Below are positions 35,997 to 45,513 of a stretch of DNA of 64,000 nucleotides, piece after piece (position 1 is the first letter of the stretch; every line of letters begins with the position of its first letter). Below the pieces are notes generated by a model that saw nothing but the letters and a program-made list of their open reading frames with translations, made no database searches and was not told where the DNA came from. Source of the stretch: an uncultured Desulfovibrio sp. (GTDB lineage Bacteria > Desulfobacterota > Desulfovibrionia > Desulfovibrionales > Desulfovibrionaceae); assembly GCF_944324505.1 (NCBI RefSeq), contig NZ_CALUWO010000004.1, forward strand, positions 62,001 to 126,000, written 5' to 3'. The position numbers and the translations under genes were made by a program.

Positions 35997-36034
35997 GTAG
36001 GAAAAAGCCCCCCGCACGGCGGAGGGCCAGCCCT

Positions 36035-36832
36035 CTAGCCCTGGTCAGGCAGGTCAGCTTCCGGCATGTGCCCGCCGCCGTGCTGCCGCAAAATGCGCAT
36101 GGCCTCGTCACGGGTCAGCACATGCCCCCGGCAGCGCGGGTGTTGCAGGCGGTTTTCGGGGCAGTAGCCCAGCTGCACGCAACTGGGGCCGGCCTGACGG
36201 AAAAGGTCCGGTGCGGCCTCGCGGCACAGCCGCAGCATCTGCGTGGCCAGATGACGTATTTCATGCTGGGCATTGCGGCAGCAGCGTATGGCAAACCAGT
36301 CCAGCAGGGCATGGGCGTTCATGCCGATGATGGCCTTGAATTCGGTGGCCTGCGGCTTGAGATAGCGCAGGTCCTCTTCCGGCAGGCCGGCTTCCAGCCC
36401 GGCGTCATACCACTGACGGGAAAGCTCGGCCAGGTCGCGCCCGCTGAGGCGGGTCTCATGCCCGTCAGGCAGGGTCACGCTGGCGCTGAAATCGCGCACG
36501 CGCTGCGGATAGACCACGGAAAAGCGCCGCTTTCCTCCCAGCTCCGCCCGGCCGGACTTGATGAGGTAAGAGGCCATGCGCTTGCGCACAAGCTGCGTCT
36601 CCGTCACACGGGAATAGCCCTCCACGCCAAACAGAAAAAAATCGAATTCCAGCGCCGCCCGGTGCCCGCTGGCCAGAATGTTCTCCACTATCTGCCGGGA
36701 ATAGGGGGACGCCACGATGTCTTCCAGGCTGCGCTCGCTGCGCACAAAGCGCGCGGCCACATCCGTATATATCCTGCCGCCGCCGGCCAGCAGCAAAACC
36801 TTGCCCTTGCCCGTAAATTTTTCCTCCAGCAT
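36035..36832 (-). CDS. thyX: Flavin-dependent thymidylate synthase ThyX
   Basis: The protein has 265 aa. The ThyX signature RHR-x7-S is present in the form RKRMASYLIKS followed by GR, with Lys in place of His. The rest of the order fits: HRAALEFDFFLFGVEGYSR before it and a C-terminal region KAIIGMNAHALLDWFAIR..NAQHEIRHLA. It methylates dUMP with methylene-tetrahydrofolate, FAD and NADPH. The start at 36830-36832 follows GGAGGG; a further 20 upstream residues are possible but less likely. It is convergent with ssrA. Confidence 0.92.
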   Translation of the reverse strand: MLEEKFTGKGKVLLLAGGGRIYTDVAARFVRSERSLEDIVASPYSRQIVENILASGHRAALEFDFFLFGVEGYSRVTETQLVRKRMASYLIKSGRAELGGKRRFSVVYPQRVRDFSASVTLPDGHETRLSGRDLAELSRQWYDAGLEAGLPEEDLRYLKPQATEFKAIIGMNAHALLDWFAIRCCRNAQHEIRHLATQMLRLCREAAPDLFRQAGPSCVQLGYCPENRLQHPRCRGHVLTRDEAMRILRQHGGGHMPEADLPDQG

Positions 36833-36983
36833 CGCTACCCTCCGAAAGCTGGCATGGTAGGCAAAAAGCCCCGGAAGCTCAATGGCCGGCACGGCCCTTT
36901 TCCTGCCTTGTCTTGACGACAGGGGGCAAAAAGGGCAATGGTCCCAAGAGACTATATTATTCTGAGTTCAAGGAGAAGAACGC

Positions 36984-38207
36984 ATGAGCACTGCCACCCC
37001 CTGTGCCGCTCCCGACAGCGAAGGCTTTTTCGGCCCCTACGGCGGCCGCTTCGTTCCGGAAGAACTGCAACCCCGCCTGGAAGAAGTGAGCCGCGCCTTT
37101 GACGAGGCCATGAAAGACCCGTCCTTTCTGAAGGAGCTGGACTATCTGCTGGCCCACTTTGCCGGACGCCCCACCCCTGTTTTCCACTGTGCCAACCTCA
37201 GCAAGCGCCTGGGGGGCGCGCAGATATGGCTCAAGCGTGAAGACCTGAATCACCTCGGCGCCCACAAGGTCAACAATACCCTGGGCCAGTGCCTGCTGGC
37301 CAAGCGCATGGGCAAGACCCGCGTCATCGCCGAAACCGGCGCCGGTCAGCACGGCGTGGGAACGGCCGCCGCCGCTGCCCTGCTGGGGCTTGAGTGCACC
37401 ATCTGCATGGGCGAGGTGGACATCCGCCGCCAGCACCTCAATGTCACCCGCATGGAAATGCTGGGGGCCACCGTGCGTGCCGCCACCAGCGGACAGCGCA
37501 CCCTCAAGGAAGCCGTGGACGAGGCCCTGGAAGAGTGGATCCGCGATCCCGACATGTTCTATGTGCTGGGTTCCGCCGTGGGGCCGCATCCCTATCCCTA
37601 CATGGTGCGTCAGTTCCAGTCCGTCATCGGCCGCGAAGCCCGCGCCCAGATGCTGGAAAACACGGGCCGCCTGCCGGATGCCTGCCTGGCCTGCGTGGGC
37701 GGCGGCTCCAATGCCGTGGGCATCTTCTCCGGCTTTGTGGCCGACAGCAGCGTGCGCCTCATCGGTGTGGAGCCTGGTGGCATCGGCAATGGCTACGGTG
37801 AAAATGCCGCTTCCCTCTGCCAGGGAGAACCGGGCGTGCTGCACGGCTTCCGCTCCTACATGCTCAAGGATGCCGACGGCAATGCCGGGGCTGTCTACTC
37901 CATTTCCGCCGGACTGGACTATCCCTCCGTGGGGCCGGAACTGGCCATGTGGAAGGATTCCGGCCGGGCGTCCTTTGTCAGCATCAACGACGAGGAAGCC
38001 CTGCAGGCGTTCTTTGATCTCTCCCGCCACGAAGGCATTCTGCCCGCGCTGGAATCGGCCCATGCCGTGGCCTATGCCATCAAGATGGCGCCGCAGATGC
38101 CCGCCGACAATATCCTTCTGGTCAACCTGTCCGGCCGTGGCGACAAGGACGTGCAGCAGGTGGAAGAACTGGTCAAGACCGGCCGTTTCACCCCCAGAAA
38201 CAACTGA
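36984..38207 (+). CDS. trpB: Tryptophan synthase beta subunit
   Basis: The protein has 407 aa. The PLP lysine lies in [14 protein letters not shown], and [25 protein letters not shown] and [12 protein letters not shown] are TrpB1 signatures. It condenses indole (or indole from TrpA) with serine. No trpA or other trp gene is adjacent; the neighbours are thyX and a porin. The RBS AAGGAGAA precedes the ATG. It ends with its own terminator (38224-38254). Confidence 0.95.
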   Translation: MSTATPCAAPDSEGFFGPYGGRFVPEELQPRLEEVSRAFDEAMKDPSFLKELDYLLAHFAGRPTPVFHCANLSKRLGGAQIWLKREDLNHLGAHKVNNTLGQCLLAKRMGKTRVIAETGAGQHGVGTAAAAALLGLECTICMGEVDIRRQHLNVTRMEMLGATVRAATSGQRTLKEAVDEALEEWIRDPDMFYVLGSAVGPHPYPYMVRQFQSVIGREARAQMLENTGRLPDACLACVGGGSNAVGIFSGFVADSSVRLIGVEPGGIGNGYGENAASLCQGEPGVLHGFRSYMLKDADGNAGAVYSISAGLDYPSVGPELAMWKDSGRASFVSINDEEALQAFFDLSRHEGILPALESAHAVAYAIKMAPQMPADNILLVNLSGRGDKDVQQVEELVKTGRFTPRNN

Positions 38208-38223
38208 GCATCCCGACCGTAAC

Positions 38224-38254
38224 AAGCCCCCTTCCGCCGGAAAGGGGCTTTTTT
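38224..38254 (+). terminator. trpB terminator
   Basis: AAGCCCC (38224-38230) pairs with GGGGCTT (38244-38250); an inner TTCC/GGAA extends the stem. Six T follow (38249-38254). Confidence 0.88.
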
Positions 38255-38285
38255 GCTGGCAGTCAAATTTTTTTGACCAAAAGCC

Positions 38286-38314
38286 TTGCCTTTTACAGTT
38301 CAAAAAATTATATT
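38286..38314 (+). promoter_or_regulatory. Porin 2 promoter
   Basis: TTGCCT (38286-38291), a 17-bp spacer and TATATT (38309-38314) give a good sigma70 promoter with a start about 43 nt before the porin ATG. Confidence 0.7.
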
Positions 38315-38363
38315 GGCTTCAACGACATCCCGTCGTTACCAAATTTCCGAGAGGGGAATTGTT

Positions 38364-39872
38364 ATGAAAAAGATTGCTACGCTTCTTATGGCGGCTGCCA
38401 TGCTCGTCGCTGGCATGGGCAATGCGCAGGCCATTGACTTCAAGGTCAAAGGCCAGTGGATCATGAGCTTTGAATACGGCCAGAACGGCAACTTCACCGG
38501 CGGCAACGGCCGCACCGGTTACAACACCAGCGAAGACGAATTCGAAGCCGAACAGCGTCTGCGCCTGCAGTTGGACGCCGTGGCTTCCGAATCCCTGTCC
38601 GGTACCGTGTTCTTTGAACTGGGCGACCAGCGCTGGGGCCAGGCCAAGAACGGCGGCGCCCTGGGTGCTGACGGCAACAACGTTGTGGAAGTGAAGCGTG
38701 CCTACCTCGACTGGCTGGTGCCCAACACCGACCTCAAGATCCGCATGGGTATCCAGGGTATCGCCCTGCCCAGCTTCACCACCCAGAGCCAGGTCTTCAA
38801 TGACGACGTGGCCGGCATCACCGCCTCCTACACCTTCAATGAAAACGTGGCCCTGACCGCCTTCTGGGCGCGTCCCATAAACGACAACTTCGGCGGCTAT
38901 GACAAGCCCGGCGTGAACAACTACCGCGCCAACTACATGGACAATGTGGACATGTTCGGCCTGGTGCTGCCCCTGAAGTTTGATGGCGTCAAGGTGACCC
39001 CCTGGGCCATGTATGCAGCCATTGGTCCCAATGCCCTGCGTGGCAATGATACTGCCGATGGCGACTTTACCAATAACTACTTCAAGCAGGCCTGGGGCAC
39101 CTCTGCTACGCACTTCCAGCGCGGCATGGTGGCTGCTGGGCCTGGCATCAAGGGTGAAAAGCTGACCTCCTACGGCAATGCCATCTGGGCCGGCCTCACC
39201 GCCGACATCGTGGCCTTTGATCCCTTCCGCGTGGCCTTTGACTTCAACTACGGCTCCGTGGCCTACGACGACAGCTCCGCCAACCGCTCCGGCTGGCTGG
39301 CTTCGCTGCTTGCCGAATACAAGCTGGACTGGGGTATCATCGGCCTGCACGGCTGGTACTCCTCCGGTGACGACGACGATACCGGCAACGGTTCCGAACG
39401 CATGCCCTACGTCAGCCTGAACAACACCAACACCTCCTTCTCCAACTTTGCCTTCAACGGTGACCCCTACCTGGGCCGCGAAGGCGTGGTGGGTTACGGC
39501 ATCGTGGGCACCTGGGGCGTGGGCGCCTATGTGCGTGACTTCAGCTTTGTGGAAAATCTGAAGCACACCTTCCGGGTGAACCTCTTCGGCGGTACCAACA
39601 GCACCGACATGGCCAGCGTTGTGGGAAGGCCCAATTTCGGCGGCTTGGGCACTGACGCCATGTACCTGACCACCAACGATACGGCCATGGAATTCACCCT
39701 CATCAACGATTACCAGATCTACGAGAACATGGACATCCGCCTTACCGCCAGCTACATCGCCCTGTGGCTGGACAAGAGCGACGACGTGTGGGGTAATGCC
39801 AAACTCAACGGCCGCGACCCCGATTCTCGCGATGCCTGGGACATCAGCCTGGCCTACATCTACAGCTTCTAA
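38364..39872 (+). CDS. Outer membrane homotrimeric porin (Desulfovibrio type), copy 2
   Basis: The protein has 502 aa. Signal peptide to NAQA then IDFKVKGQWIMSFEYG. The barrel strands alternate and the C-terminus is LAYIYSF. It shares order and many strands with the porin at 3135 (e.g. RLQLDAVASE.LSGTVFFE, LKHTFRV). The ATG at 38364 follows GAGAGGGG; it has a strong promoter and terminator and is probably highly expressed. It lies between trpB and uvrC. Confidence 0.93.
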   Translation: MKKIATLLMAAAMLVAGMGNAQAIDFKVKGQWIMSFEYGQNGNFTGGNGRTGYNTSEDEFEAEQRLRLQLDAVASESLSGTVFFELGDQRWGQAKNGGALGADGNNVVEVKRAYLDWLVPNTDLKIRMGIQGIALPSFTTQSQVFNDDVAGITASYTFNENVALTAFWARPINDNFGGYDKPGVNNYRANYMDNVDMFGLVLPLKFDGVKVTPWAMYAAIGPNALRGNDTADGDFTNNYFKQAWGTSATHFQRGMVAAGPGIKGEKLTSYGNAIWAGLTADIVAFDPFRVAFDFNYGSVAYDDSSANRSGWLASLLAEYKLDWGIIGLHGWYSSGDDDDTGNGSERMPYVSLNNTNTSFSNFAFNGDPYLGREGVVGYGIVGTWGVGAYVRDFSFVENLKHTFRVNLFGGTNSTDMASVVGRPNFGGLGTDAMYLTTNDTAMEFTLINDYQIYENMDIRLTASYIALWLDKSDDVWGNAKLNGRDPDSRDAWDISLAYIYSF

Positions 39873-39904
39873 TGTGACGCGCCGCACGGCGTGACACATC
39901 TCTT

Positions 39905-39932
39905 CACAAAGCCCGCTTCGGCGGGCTTTGTG
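39905..39932 (+). terminator. Porin 2 terminator
   Basis: A perfect 12-bp stem (39905-39916 / 39921-39932) has a TTCG tetraloop. A T-rich stretch follows within 5 nt. Confidence 0.87.
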
Positions 39933-39988
39933 CGTTTTCGTTCCCGGGCAGACTTGCGGGGAGGGGCCGGCCCGTCTATAGTCCGGCC

Positions 39989-41872
39989 ATGCAACGCCCC
40001 GACCCCGCCACCATTCCGCTGACCCCCGGCGTCTACCTGTACAAAGACGCGCGGGGGCGCGTCATCTATGTGGGCAAGGCCCGTATCCTGCGACGCCGCG
40101 TGCTGTCCTATTTCCGGCCCGACGGCCTGCCTGCCAAGACCCGCGCCATGCTGGCCCATGCCGTTTCCCTGGACTTTCTCAGCACCACCACGGAAAAGGA
40201 AGCCCTGCTGCTGGAAGCCGGCCTTATCAAGAAGCACCGCCCGCACTACAATATTGTTCTGCGGGACGACAAACAGTACGTGCTCTTTCGCCTGGACATC
40301 CGTCAGCCCTTCCCCCGGCTGGAGGTGGTGCGCACGGCCCGGCGTGACGGCGCCCGCTACTTCGGCCCCTTCACCTCTGCCCTGGCTGCCCGGGAAACCT
40401 GGAAACTGCTGCACCGGGCCTTTGCCCTGCGCCGCTGCTCGGACCGGGCCATGAAAAACCGGGTACGGCCCTGCCTGTATCATCACATGGGGCAGTGCCC
40501 GGCCCCCTGCATGGGGCTGGTGGATTCGCGGCAGTATCAGGAAGCCGTCCATCGCGTCTGCGAGCTGCTGGAAGGGCGCTCCGCCCCGCTGCTCACGCAG
40601 CTGCGGCAGGAAATGGAAGAGGCATCCCAGGCCCTGGACTTTGAACGGGCCGCTGTCTTGCGCGACCAGCTGCGGGCCGTGGAACGCACGGTGGAACGAC
40701 AGGCCGCCGTCCTGCCCGGCGGGGGAGACATGGATGCCATCGGCCTGTTTGCGGCTGACAGGGGACTGGCGCTGGCCGTGGTTTTTGTGCGGGGTGGTGC
40801 CGTTACCGACGGCCGGGCCTTCTACTGGAGCGGTCTGTGCTTCGAGGATGCGCCGGAACTGCTGCGCTCCTTTGTGCATCAGTATTATGAACGCCTCGTG
40901 CCGCCCCCCCGCATACTGCTGCCCTGGCTGCCCCCGGATGAGGATGCCGACACGGATGCCCCAGCGTCCCCTGCCGGCTCCGCCGGTCCTGGCGGCGCAG
41001 GCCCGTATGCGGAACGCTTCCTGCTGGAAAATCTACTGTCCGAACGGCGCGGCAGTCCGGTCCGTCTGGTGGCGCCGCAACATGCCCGGGACAATCAGCT
41101 GGTGGACATGGCCCAGGCCAATGCCCGCGAAGAAGCCCGCCGGCGCGAACACGGCGGCGAGGAGGATATCCTCGTGCGTGTGGGCCGCGCCCTGCGTCTG
41201 CCCGAAGCGCCGCGCCGCATCGAATGCGTGGACGTTTCGCATACCGGCGGGCGGCAGACCCGCGTGGGCCTGGTGGTCTTTGAGGACGGCCGCCCCTGCC
41301 CGCCGGCCTATCGTACCTATGCCATGCCCGACGGGGGCGACGATTACGGCACCCTGCATGCCTGGCTGGGGCGACGCCTGGAAAGCGGCCCGCCCTGGCC
41401 GGATCTGCTGCTGGTGGATGGGGGCAGAGGGCAGGTGGCTGCCGTGCAGCGTGCCCTGGAAGAAGCCGGACAGGCGCAGCTCTTTGCCCTGGCCGGCATT
41501 GCCAAGGCCCGTGATGAGGAAGGGCATGCCGACCGCCGGGCCGGCAATGTGGCGGACCGTATTTTCCTGCCCGGGCGCAGCAATCCCCTGCCCCTGCGCG
41601 AAGGCTGCCCGGAGCTGCTCTTTTTACAGCACGTGCGAGACACCACGCATAATTTTGCCATCGGGCGGCACCGCAGAGCACGGGGCAAGGCCGCTCTGTC
41701 CGGCGAACTCATGCGCCTGCCGGGCATTGGTCCGGCTACAGCCCGCCTGCTGTGGGAACACTTTGCCACCCTGGAAGCCATGCGTGCCGCCACCGAAAAG
41801 GAGCTGTGCGCCCTGCCCGGCATCGGACCGGCCCGGGCACGCCTGTTGCGGGAAAAGCTCAGGGGATTGTGA
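39989..41872 (+). CDS. uvrC: Excinuclease ABC subunit C
   Basis: The protein has 627 aa. GIY-YIG nuclease at the N-terminus (GVYLYKDARGRVIYVGKA), cysteine cluster region near residue 160, UVR helix-hairpin about 200 (QALDFERAAVLRDQL), the RNase-H-like nuclease (IECVDVSHTGGRQ, DLLLVDGGRGQ) and a C-terminal double HhH (LPGIGPATARLL, LPGIGPARARLL). It makes both incisions in nucleotide excision repair. The interdomain linker has a Pro/Ala/Gly-rich insertion near 320. It abuts rlmH stop-to-stop. Confidence 0.95.
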   Translation: MQRPDPATIPLTPGVYLYKDARGRVIYVGKARILRRRVLSYFRPDGLPAKTRAMLAHAVSLDFLSTTTEKEALLLEAGLIKKHRPHYNIVLRDDKQYVLFRLDIRQPFPRLEVVRTARRDGARYFGPFTSALAARETWKLLHRAFALRRCSDRAMKNRVRPCLYHHMGQCPAPCMGLVDSRQYQEAVHRVCELLEGRSAPLLTQLRQEMEEASQALDFERAAVLRDQLRAVERTVERQAAVLPGGGDMDAIGLFAADRGLALAVVFVRGGAVTDGRAFYWSGLCFEDAPELLRSFVHQYYERLVPPPRILLPWLPPDEDADTDAPASPAGSAGPGGAGPYAERFLLENLLSERRGSPVRLVAPQHARDNQLVDMAQANAREEARRREHGGEEDILVRVGRALRLPEAPRRIECVDVSHTGGRQTRVGLVVFEDGRPCPPAYRTYAMPDGGDDYGTLHAWLGRRLESGPPWPDLLLVDGGRGQVAAVQRALEEAGQAQLFALAGIAKARDEEGHADRRAGNVADRIFLPGRSNPLPLREGCPELLFLQHVRDTTHNFAIGRHRRARGKAALSGELMRLPGIGPATARLLWEHFATLEAMRAATEKELCALPGIGPARARLLREKLRGL

Positions 41873-42346
41873 TCAATGGTGATAGGGCACCTTGCGAAGA
41901 ATGCACTCCGCCCGGTAGAGCTGTTCCAGCAGGAGCACGCGAGCCAGTTCATGCGGCAGGGTCATGGGGCCAAGACAGAGCGTTCTGCGGGCCACGGCCC
42001 GCACGGCAGCATCCAGACCAAATGGTCCGCCCACAAGAAAGCAGGGGCGTCCCGTGGCATCCAGGTCCAGCTTGCGCAAAAGGTCCGCAAATTCCCGCGA
42101 GGTCAGGGCACTGCCCCGCTCGTCCATGACAATGGGTACATCCTGCGGGGTCAGGGCCTCCAGCAAACGCCGCCCTTCCTGGCTGTTGCGTTGCGCCGTG
42201 TCCAGGCCGGCATCGCCATCGCGCACTTCCGTCACGTCCAGCGGACGCCAGCGGCCGATGCGCCGGCTGTAATGCGCTGCCGCCTCCTTCCAGAAGGATG
42301 TCCGCAGTTTTCCCACACATACAATTCGTAAGGGTTTGCCTGCCAT
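41873..42346 (-). CDS. rlmH: 23S rRNA pseudouridine-1915 N3-methyltransferase RlmH
   Basis: The protein has 157 aa. SPOUT-fold signature: FLVGGPFGLDAAV and LCLGPMTLPHELARVLLLEQLYRA, ending in VPYHH. The start at 42344-42346 follows GGAGG (6 nt). It is immediately divergent from the sua5-like gene, with starts only about 1 to 35 bp apart, so their promoters overlap coding sequence. Confidence 0.94.
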   Translation of the reverse strand: MAGKPLRIVCVGKLRTSFWKEAAAHYSRRIGRWRPLDVTEVRDGDAGLDTAQRNSQEGRRLLEALTPQDVPIVMDERGSALTSREFADLLRKLDLDATGRPCFLVGGPFGLDAAVRAVARRTLCLGPMTLPHELARVLLLEQLYRAECILRKVPYHH

Positions 42347-43043
42347 GTGTTCCTCCCCTCTCTCCGCTGTCTCCCGCCCCATGGCCTGCCGACGCACCGA
42401 CGATGCGGCCGCGGCTGCTGCCGGTCTTGCCGCCGGCGGTGTCTGGGCCTTTCCTACCGAAACCTTCTATGGCCTTGGCTGCCGCATTATGGATGCCGCT
42501 GCCGTGCAGCGGGTGTATCAGCTCAAGCATCGTCCCGTCCAGCGCCCTCTGCCGGTGCTGGCAGGCAGTATGGATCAGCTGGCTGCCGTTGTACGGCTTG
42601 ACGAGGCACCCGCCCTGCTACGGGAACGCTTCTGGCCCGGTTCCCTCACCATCCTGCTGCCTGTCCTGCCGCAATGTCGTGCCGCCCTGCCGCCGCAGGT
42701 CTGCGGTCCGGACGGCAAGATGGCCGTCCGCCTTACTCCCCATCCCGCAGCCGCACGGCTGGCCTGTCTGGCCGGCATGCCCCTCACCTGCAGCAGCGCC
42801 AACCTCAGCGGGCAGCCCGCGGCCCGCACGGCTGACGAACTGGCGCCGGCCCTGCTGCAGCATCTTGACGCCGCCCACGACGGCATCCTTGTCTGCGGTC
42901 CTCTGCCACAGGGGGGGCTGCCCTCCACCATTGTGGAACCCCTGGGCCAGCGGCGTCTGCGTCTGCTGCGCAGCGGCGCCGTTGCCCCGCAGCAGCTCGC
43001 CGCCGCCGGCTTCACCCTGGAGGATGCCCCGGACAGGCCCTGA
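42345..43043 (+). CDS. L-threonylcarbamoyladenylate synthase (Sua5/YciO/YrdC)
   Basis: The protein has 232 aa from this start. VWAFPTETFYGLGC near the start, then KHRPVQRPLPVL, WPGSLTILLPVLP and TCSSANLSGQPAA are family blocks. It makes the intermediate for tRNA t6A. Start candidates are the ATGs at 42345 and 42381 (MACRRTD); an in-frame ATG at 42336 would overlap rlmH more. The C-terminal Sua5 domain is absent, so it is of the short YrdC type. Confidence 0.88.
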   Translation: MCSSPLSAVSRPMACRRTDDAAAAAAGLAAGGVWAFPTETFYGLGCRIMDAAAVQRVYQLKHRPVQRPLPVLAGSMDQLAAVVRLDEAPALLRERFWPGSLTILLPVLPQCRAALPPQVCGPDGKMAVRLTPHPAAARLACLAGMPLTCSSANLSGQPAARTADELAPALLQHLDAAHDGILVCGPLPQGGLPSTIVEPLGQRRLRLLRSGAVAPQQLAAAGFTLEDAPDRP

Positions 43044-43131
43044 CGCCGGGTCAAGAAAAACCGCCCCTCTCCCCCCTGCCGTCCTTGCAGGGCGTTCAAG
43101 GCTGACGTACCATCATGCCCACGAGGTCATC

Positions 43132-43632
43132 ATGAACAAAACGGTCATCTGCCCTGTCTGCAAGCAGTCCTATGACGTCTATGCCAATCCTGTCCCCACG
43201 GTGGACGTGATCATCCACGACCCGCAACGCGGTGTGGTCATCATCCGGCGCGCCCATGAGCCGCTGGGCTTTGCCCTGCCCGGCGGCTTTGTGGACGAGG
43301 GCGAACAGGTGGAAACAGCAGCCCGCCGCGAAATGCGCGAGGAAACCTCGCTGGATGTGGAGCTGACCGGTCTGCTGGGCGTCTATTCCGATCCCCGCCG
43401 CGATCCGCGCAAGCATACCATGAGCACGGTTTTCGTGGGGCGCGCACGCAATCCCCAGGCCCTGAAAGCCGGCGACGATGCCGCCGGTGCCGCCTGGTAT
43501 CCTCTGGATGCCCTGCCCGCGCCGCTCTGCTTTGACCACGGCCTCATGCTGGCCCATTTTCGGGAAGTTCTGGCCGGACGCCGCTCCCTGGCGCCCGTAC
43601 AGGCCGAGACATCACCACAAGGAAGCTGCTGA
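43132..43632 (+). CDS. Nudix hydrolase, ADP-ribose/NADH pyrophosphatase-like
   Basis: The protein has 166 aa. CPVCKQSYDVYANPVPTVD at the start resembles the remnant zinc knuckle of NudC-like proteins with only one CxxC. The Nudix box is GGFVDEGEQVETAARREMREE. It likely hydrolyses a nucleoside diphosphate derivative. The RBS GAGG lies before the ATG at 43132. Its stop overlaps the UbiD-family start as TGATG. Confidence 0.88.
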   Translation: MNKTVICPVCKQSYDVYANPVPTVDVIIHDPQRGVVIIRRAHEPLGFALPGGFVDEGEQVETAARREMREETSLDVELTGLLGVYSDPRRDPRKHTMSTVFVGRARNPQALKAGDDAAGAAWYPLDALPAPLCFDHGLMLAHFREVLAGRRSLAPVQAETSPQGSC

Positions 43633-45488
43633 TGGCATACGCTTCACTGGCGGCCTGCGTAGCCGATCTGGAACGGCACGGACAGCTCCGGCGCATTGAT
43701 GTGGAAGTGGACGCCAGGCTGGAACTGGCCGCCATACAGCGCCGGGCCTTTGCCGCCGGCGCGCCGGCCCTGCTCTTCACCCGGGTGAAGGGGTCCCGTT
43801 TTCCCATGCTGGCCAATCTCTTCGGCACGCGGGAACGCCTGCACTACATTTTTCGCCATACCCTGCGGGCCGTGGAAGGCGTGCTGGCCGCCAAGGCCGA
43901 TCCCACGGAGGCCCTGCGCCATCCCCTGCGCTCCCTCAGGCTGCTGCCGGCCCTGAGCCATATGCAGCCGCGCCTGCGCCACAAGGGTGATGTGCCTGTG
44001 CTGCACTGCCGCTGCGACCTGGCCCACCTGCCGCAGCTGGTGGGCTGGCCCGGCGACGGCGGCCCGTTCATCACCCTGCCGCTGGTCTATACCGAACACC
44101 CGGACCGGCCGGGGCTGGATGCCTCCAATCTGGGCATGTACCGCATCCAGCTGGCCGGCAATGACTATGCCCCGGACGAGGTGGGCCTGCACTATCAGAT
44201 ACACCGCGGCATCGGCGTTCACCATGCCGCTGCCCTGGAAAAGGGGCAGGCGCTGCCGGTGCATGTCTTTGTGGGCGGCCCGCCCGCCTTTACCATTGCC
44301 GCCGTCATGCCGCTGCCGGAAGGTCTTTCCGAACTGCGCTTCGCCGGTCTGCTGGGCGGCCGCCGCGCCGACATGGTGCGCGTTTCCGGCCTGCCGCTGC
44401 CGGTCCTGGCCGAGGCGGACTTCTGCCTCAGCGGCTACGTGCTGCCGCAGTGCAAGCCCGAGGGTCCCTTCGGGGACCACGTGGGCTACTACAGCCTGAA
44501 GCATGACTTTCCCGTGCTCCGGGTCACGGCCGTGCACCACCGCCGGGATGCCATCTGGCCCTTCACGGCCGTGGGGCGCCCGCCGCAGGAGGATACGGTC
44601 TTCGGCGACTTCATCCACGAGCTGACGGGCGCACTGGTGCCGCAGGTGTTTGAAGGCGTGCGCGAGGTGCATGCCGTGGACGCCGCCGGCGTGCATCCGC
44701 TGCTGCTGGCCCTGGGCAGCGAACGCTATACGCCCTACGAGGCGCACCGGCGCCCGCGCGAGCTGCTCACCGCGGCTCTGCACCTGCTGGGCACCACGCA
44801 GACGGCCCTGGCCAAGTATGTTCTGCTGGCCGCGCACGAGGATGCGCCGGGACTGTCGGCACGCCATGTTCCGGCCTTTTTCCGGCACATTCTGGAGCGC
44901 ACGGACTTCAGCAGAGACCTGCACTTCATTACCCAGACCAGCGCGGACACCCTGGACTATACGGGGCTGGGGCTGCACGAAGGCTCCCGCCTCATCTGGG
45001 TTGCCGCCGGCGAAGCCCGGCGACAGCTGCATACCGGAGCGGATGTGCCGGGCGGCCTGCCGCCGCTGCCTGAAGGCTTTGGCGATCCGCACATGGCCGG
45101 GCCGGGCCTGCTGGTTCTGCGCGGCCCTGCCCATACCCTGGGGCGCAACGAAACCGATCCCCGCATGGAAGCCCTGGCGCAGGCGCTGGCCCACTGGCCG
45201 GAACGCGAACACTGCCCGCTGGTAACCGTCTGCGACGATGCCGCCTTCTGTGCCGCCACCTTTGACAACTGGCTCTGGGTCACCTTTACCCGTTCCGACC
45301 CGGCCACGGATACGTATGGTGCCAACGGGCACACTCATGCCCGGCACTGGAGCTGCCAGGCCCCCCTGCTGCTGGATGCCCGCCGCAAGCCCTTTCACGC
45401 GCCGCCGCTGGAAGAGGACCCCGACGTCATCCGCCGTGTGGAAGCCCTGGCCGGTCCGGGCAGCCCCCTGCACGGACTCCTTGGTTGA
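43632..45488 (+). CDS. UbiD-family (prenylated-FMN) decarboxylase
   Basis: The protein has 618 aa. The metal/prFMN region PEGPFGDHVGYYS (about residue 276) carries the conserved Glu and Asp, and QVFEGVREVHAVDAAG follows. The length exceeds E. coli UbiD (497 aa). In anaerobes that use the futalosine route to menaquinone, a UbiD-like enzyme (MqnL) decarboxylates the naphthoate; this gene could be it, but aromatic-acid decarboxylation is equally open. No ubiX is adjacent. It is translationally coupled to the Nudix gene. Confidence 0.88.
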   Translation: MAYASLAACVADLERHGQLRRIDVEVDARLELAAIQRRAFAAGAPALLFTRVKGSRFPMLANLFGTRERLHYIFRHTLRAVEGVLAAKADPTEALRHPLRSLRLLPALSHMQPRLRHKGDVPVLHCRCDLAHLPQLVGWPGDGGPFITLPLVYTEHPDRPGLDASNLGMYRIQLAGNDYAPDEVGLHYQIHRGIGVHHAAALEKGQALPVHVFVGGPPAFTIAAVMPLPEGLSELRFAGLLGGRRADMVRVSGLPLPVLAEADFCLSGYVLPQCKPEGPFGDHVGYYSLKHDFPVLRVTAVHHRRDAIWPFTAVGRPPQEDTVFGDFIHELTGALVPQVFEGVREVHAVDAAGVHPLLLALGSERYTPYEAHRRPRELLTAALHLLGTTQTALAKYVLLAAHEDAPGLSARHVPAFFRHILERTDFSRDLHFITQTSADTLDYTGLGLHEGSRLIWVAAGEARRQLHTGADVPGGLPPLPEGFGDPHMAGPGLLVLRGPAHTLGRNETDPRMEALAQALAHWPEREHCPLVTVCDDAAFCAATFDNWLWVTFTRSDPATDTYGANGHTHARHWSCQAPLLLDARRKPFHAPPLEEDPDVIRRVEALAGPGSPLHGLLG

Positions 45489-45513
45489 TTCTTCTTTCTG
45501 ACGAGGTTTACCC

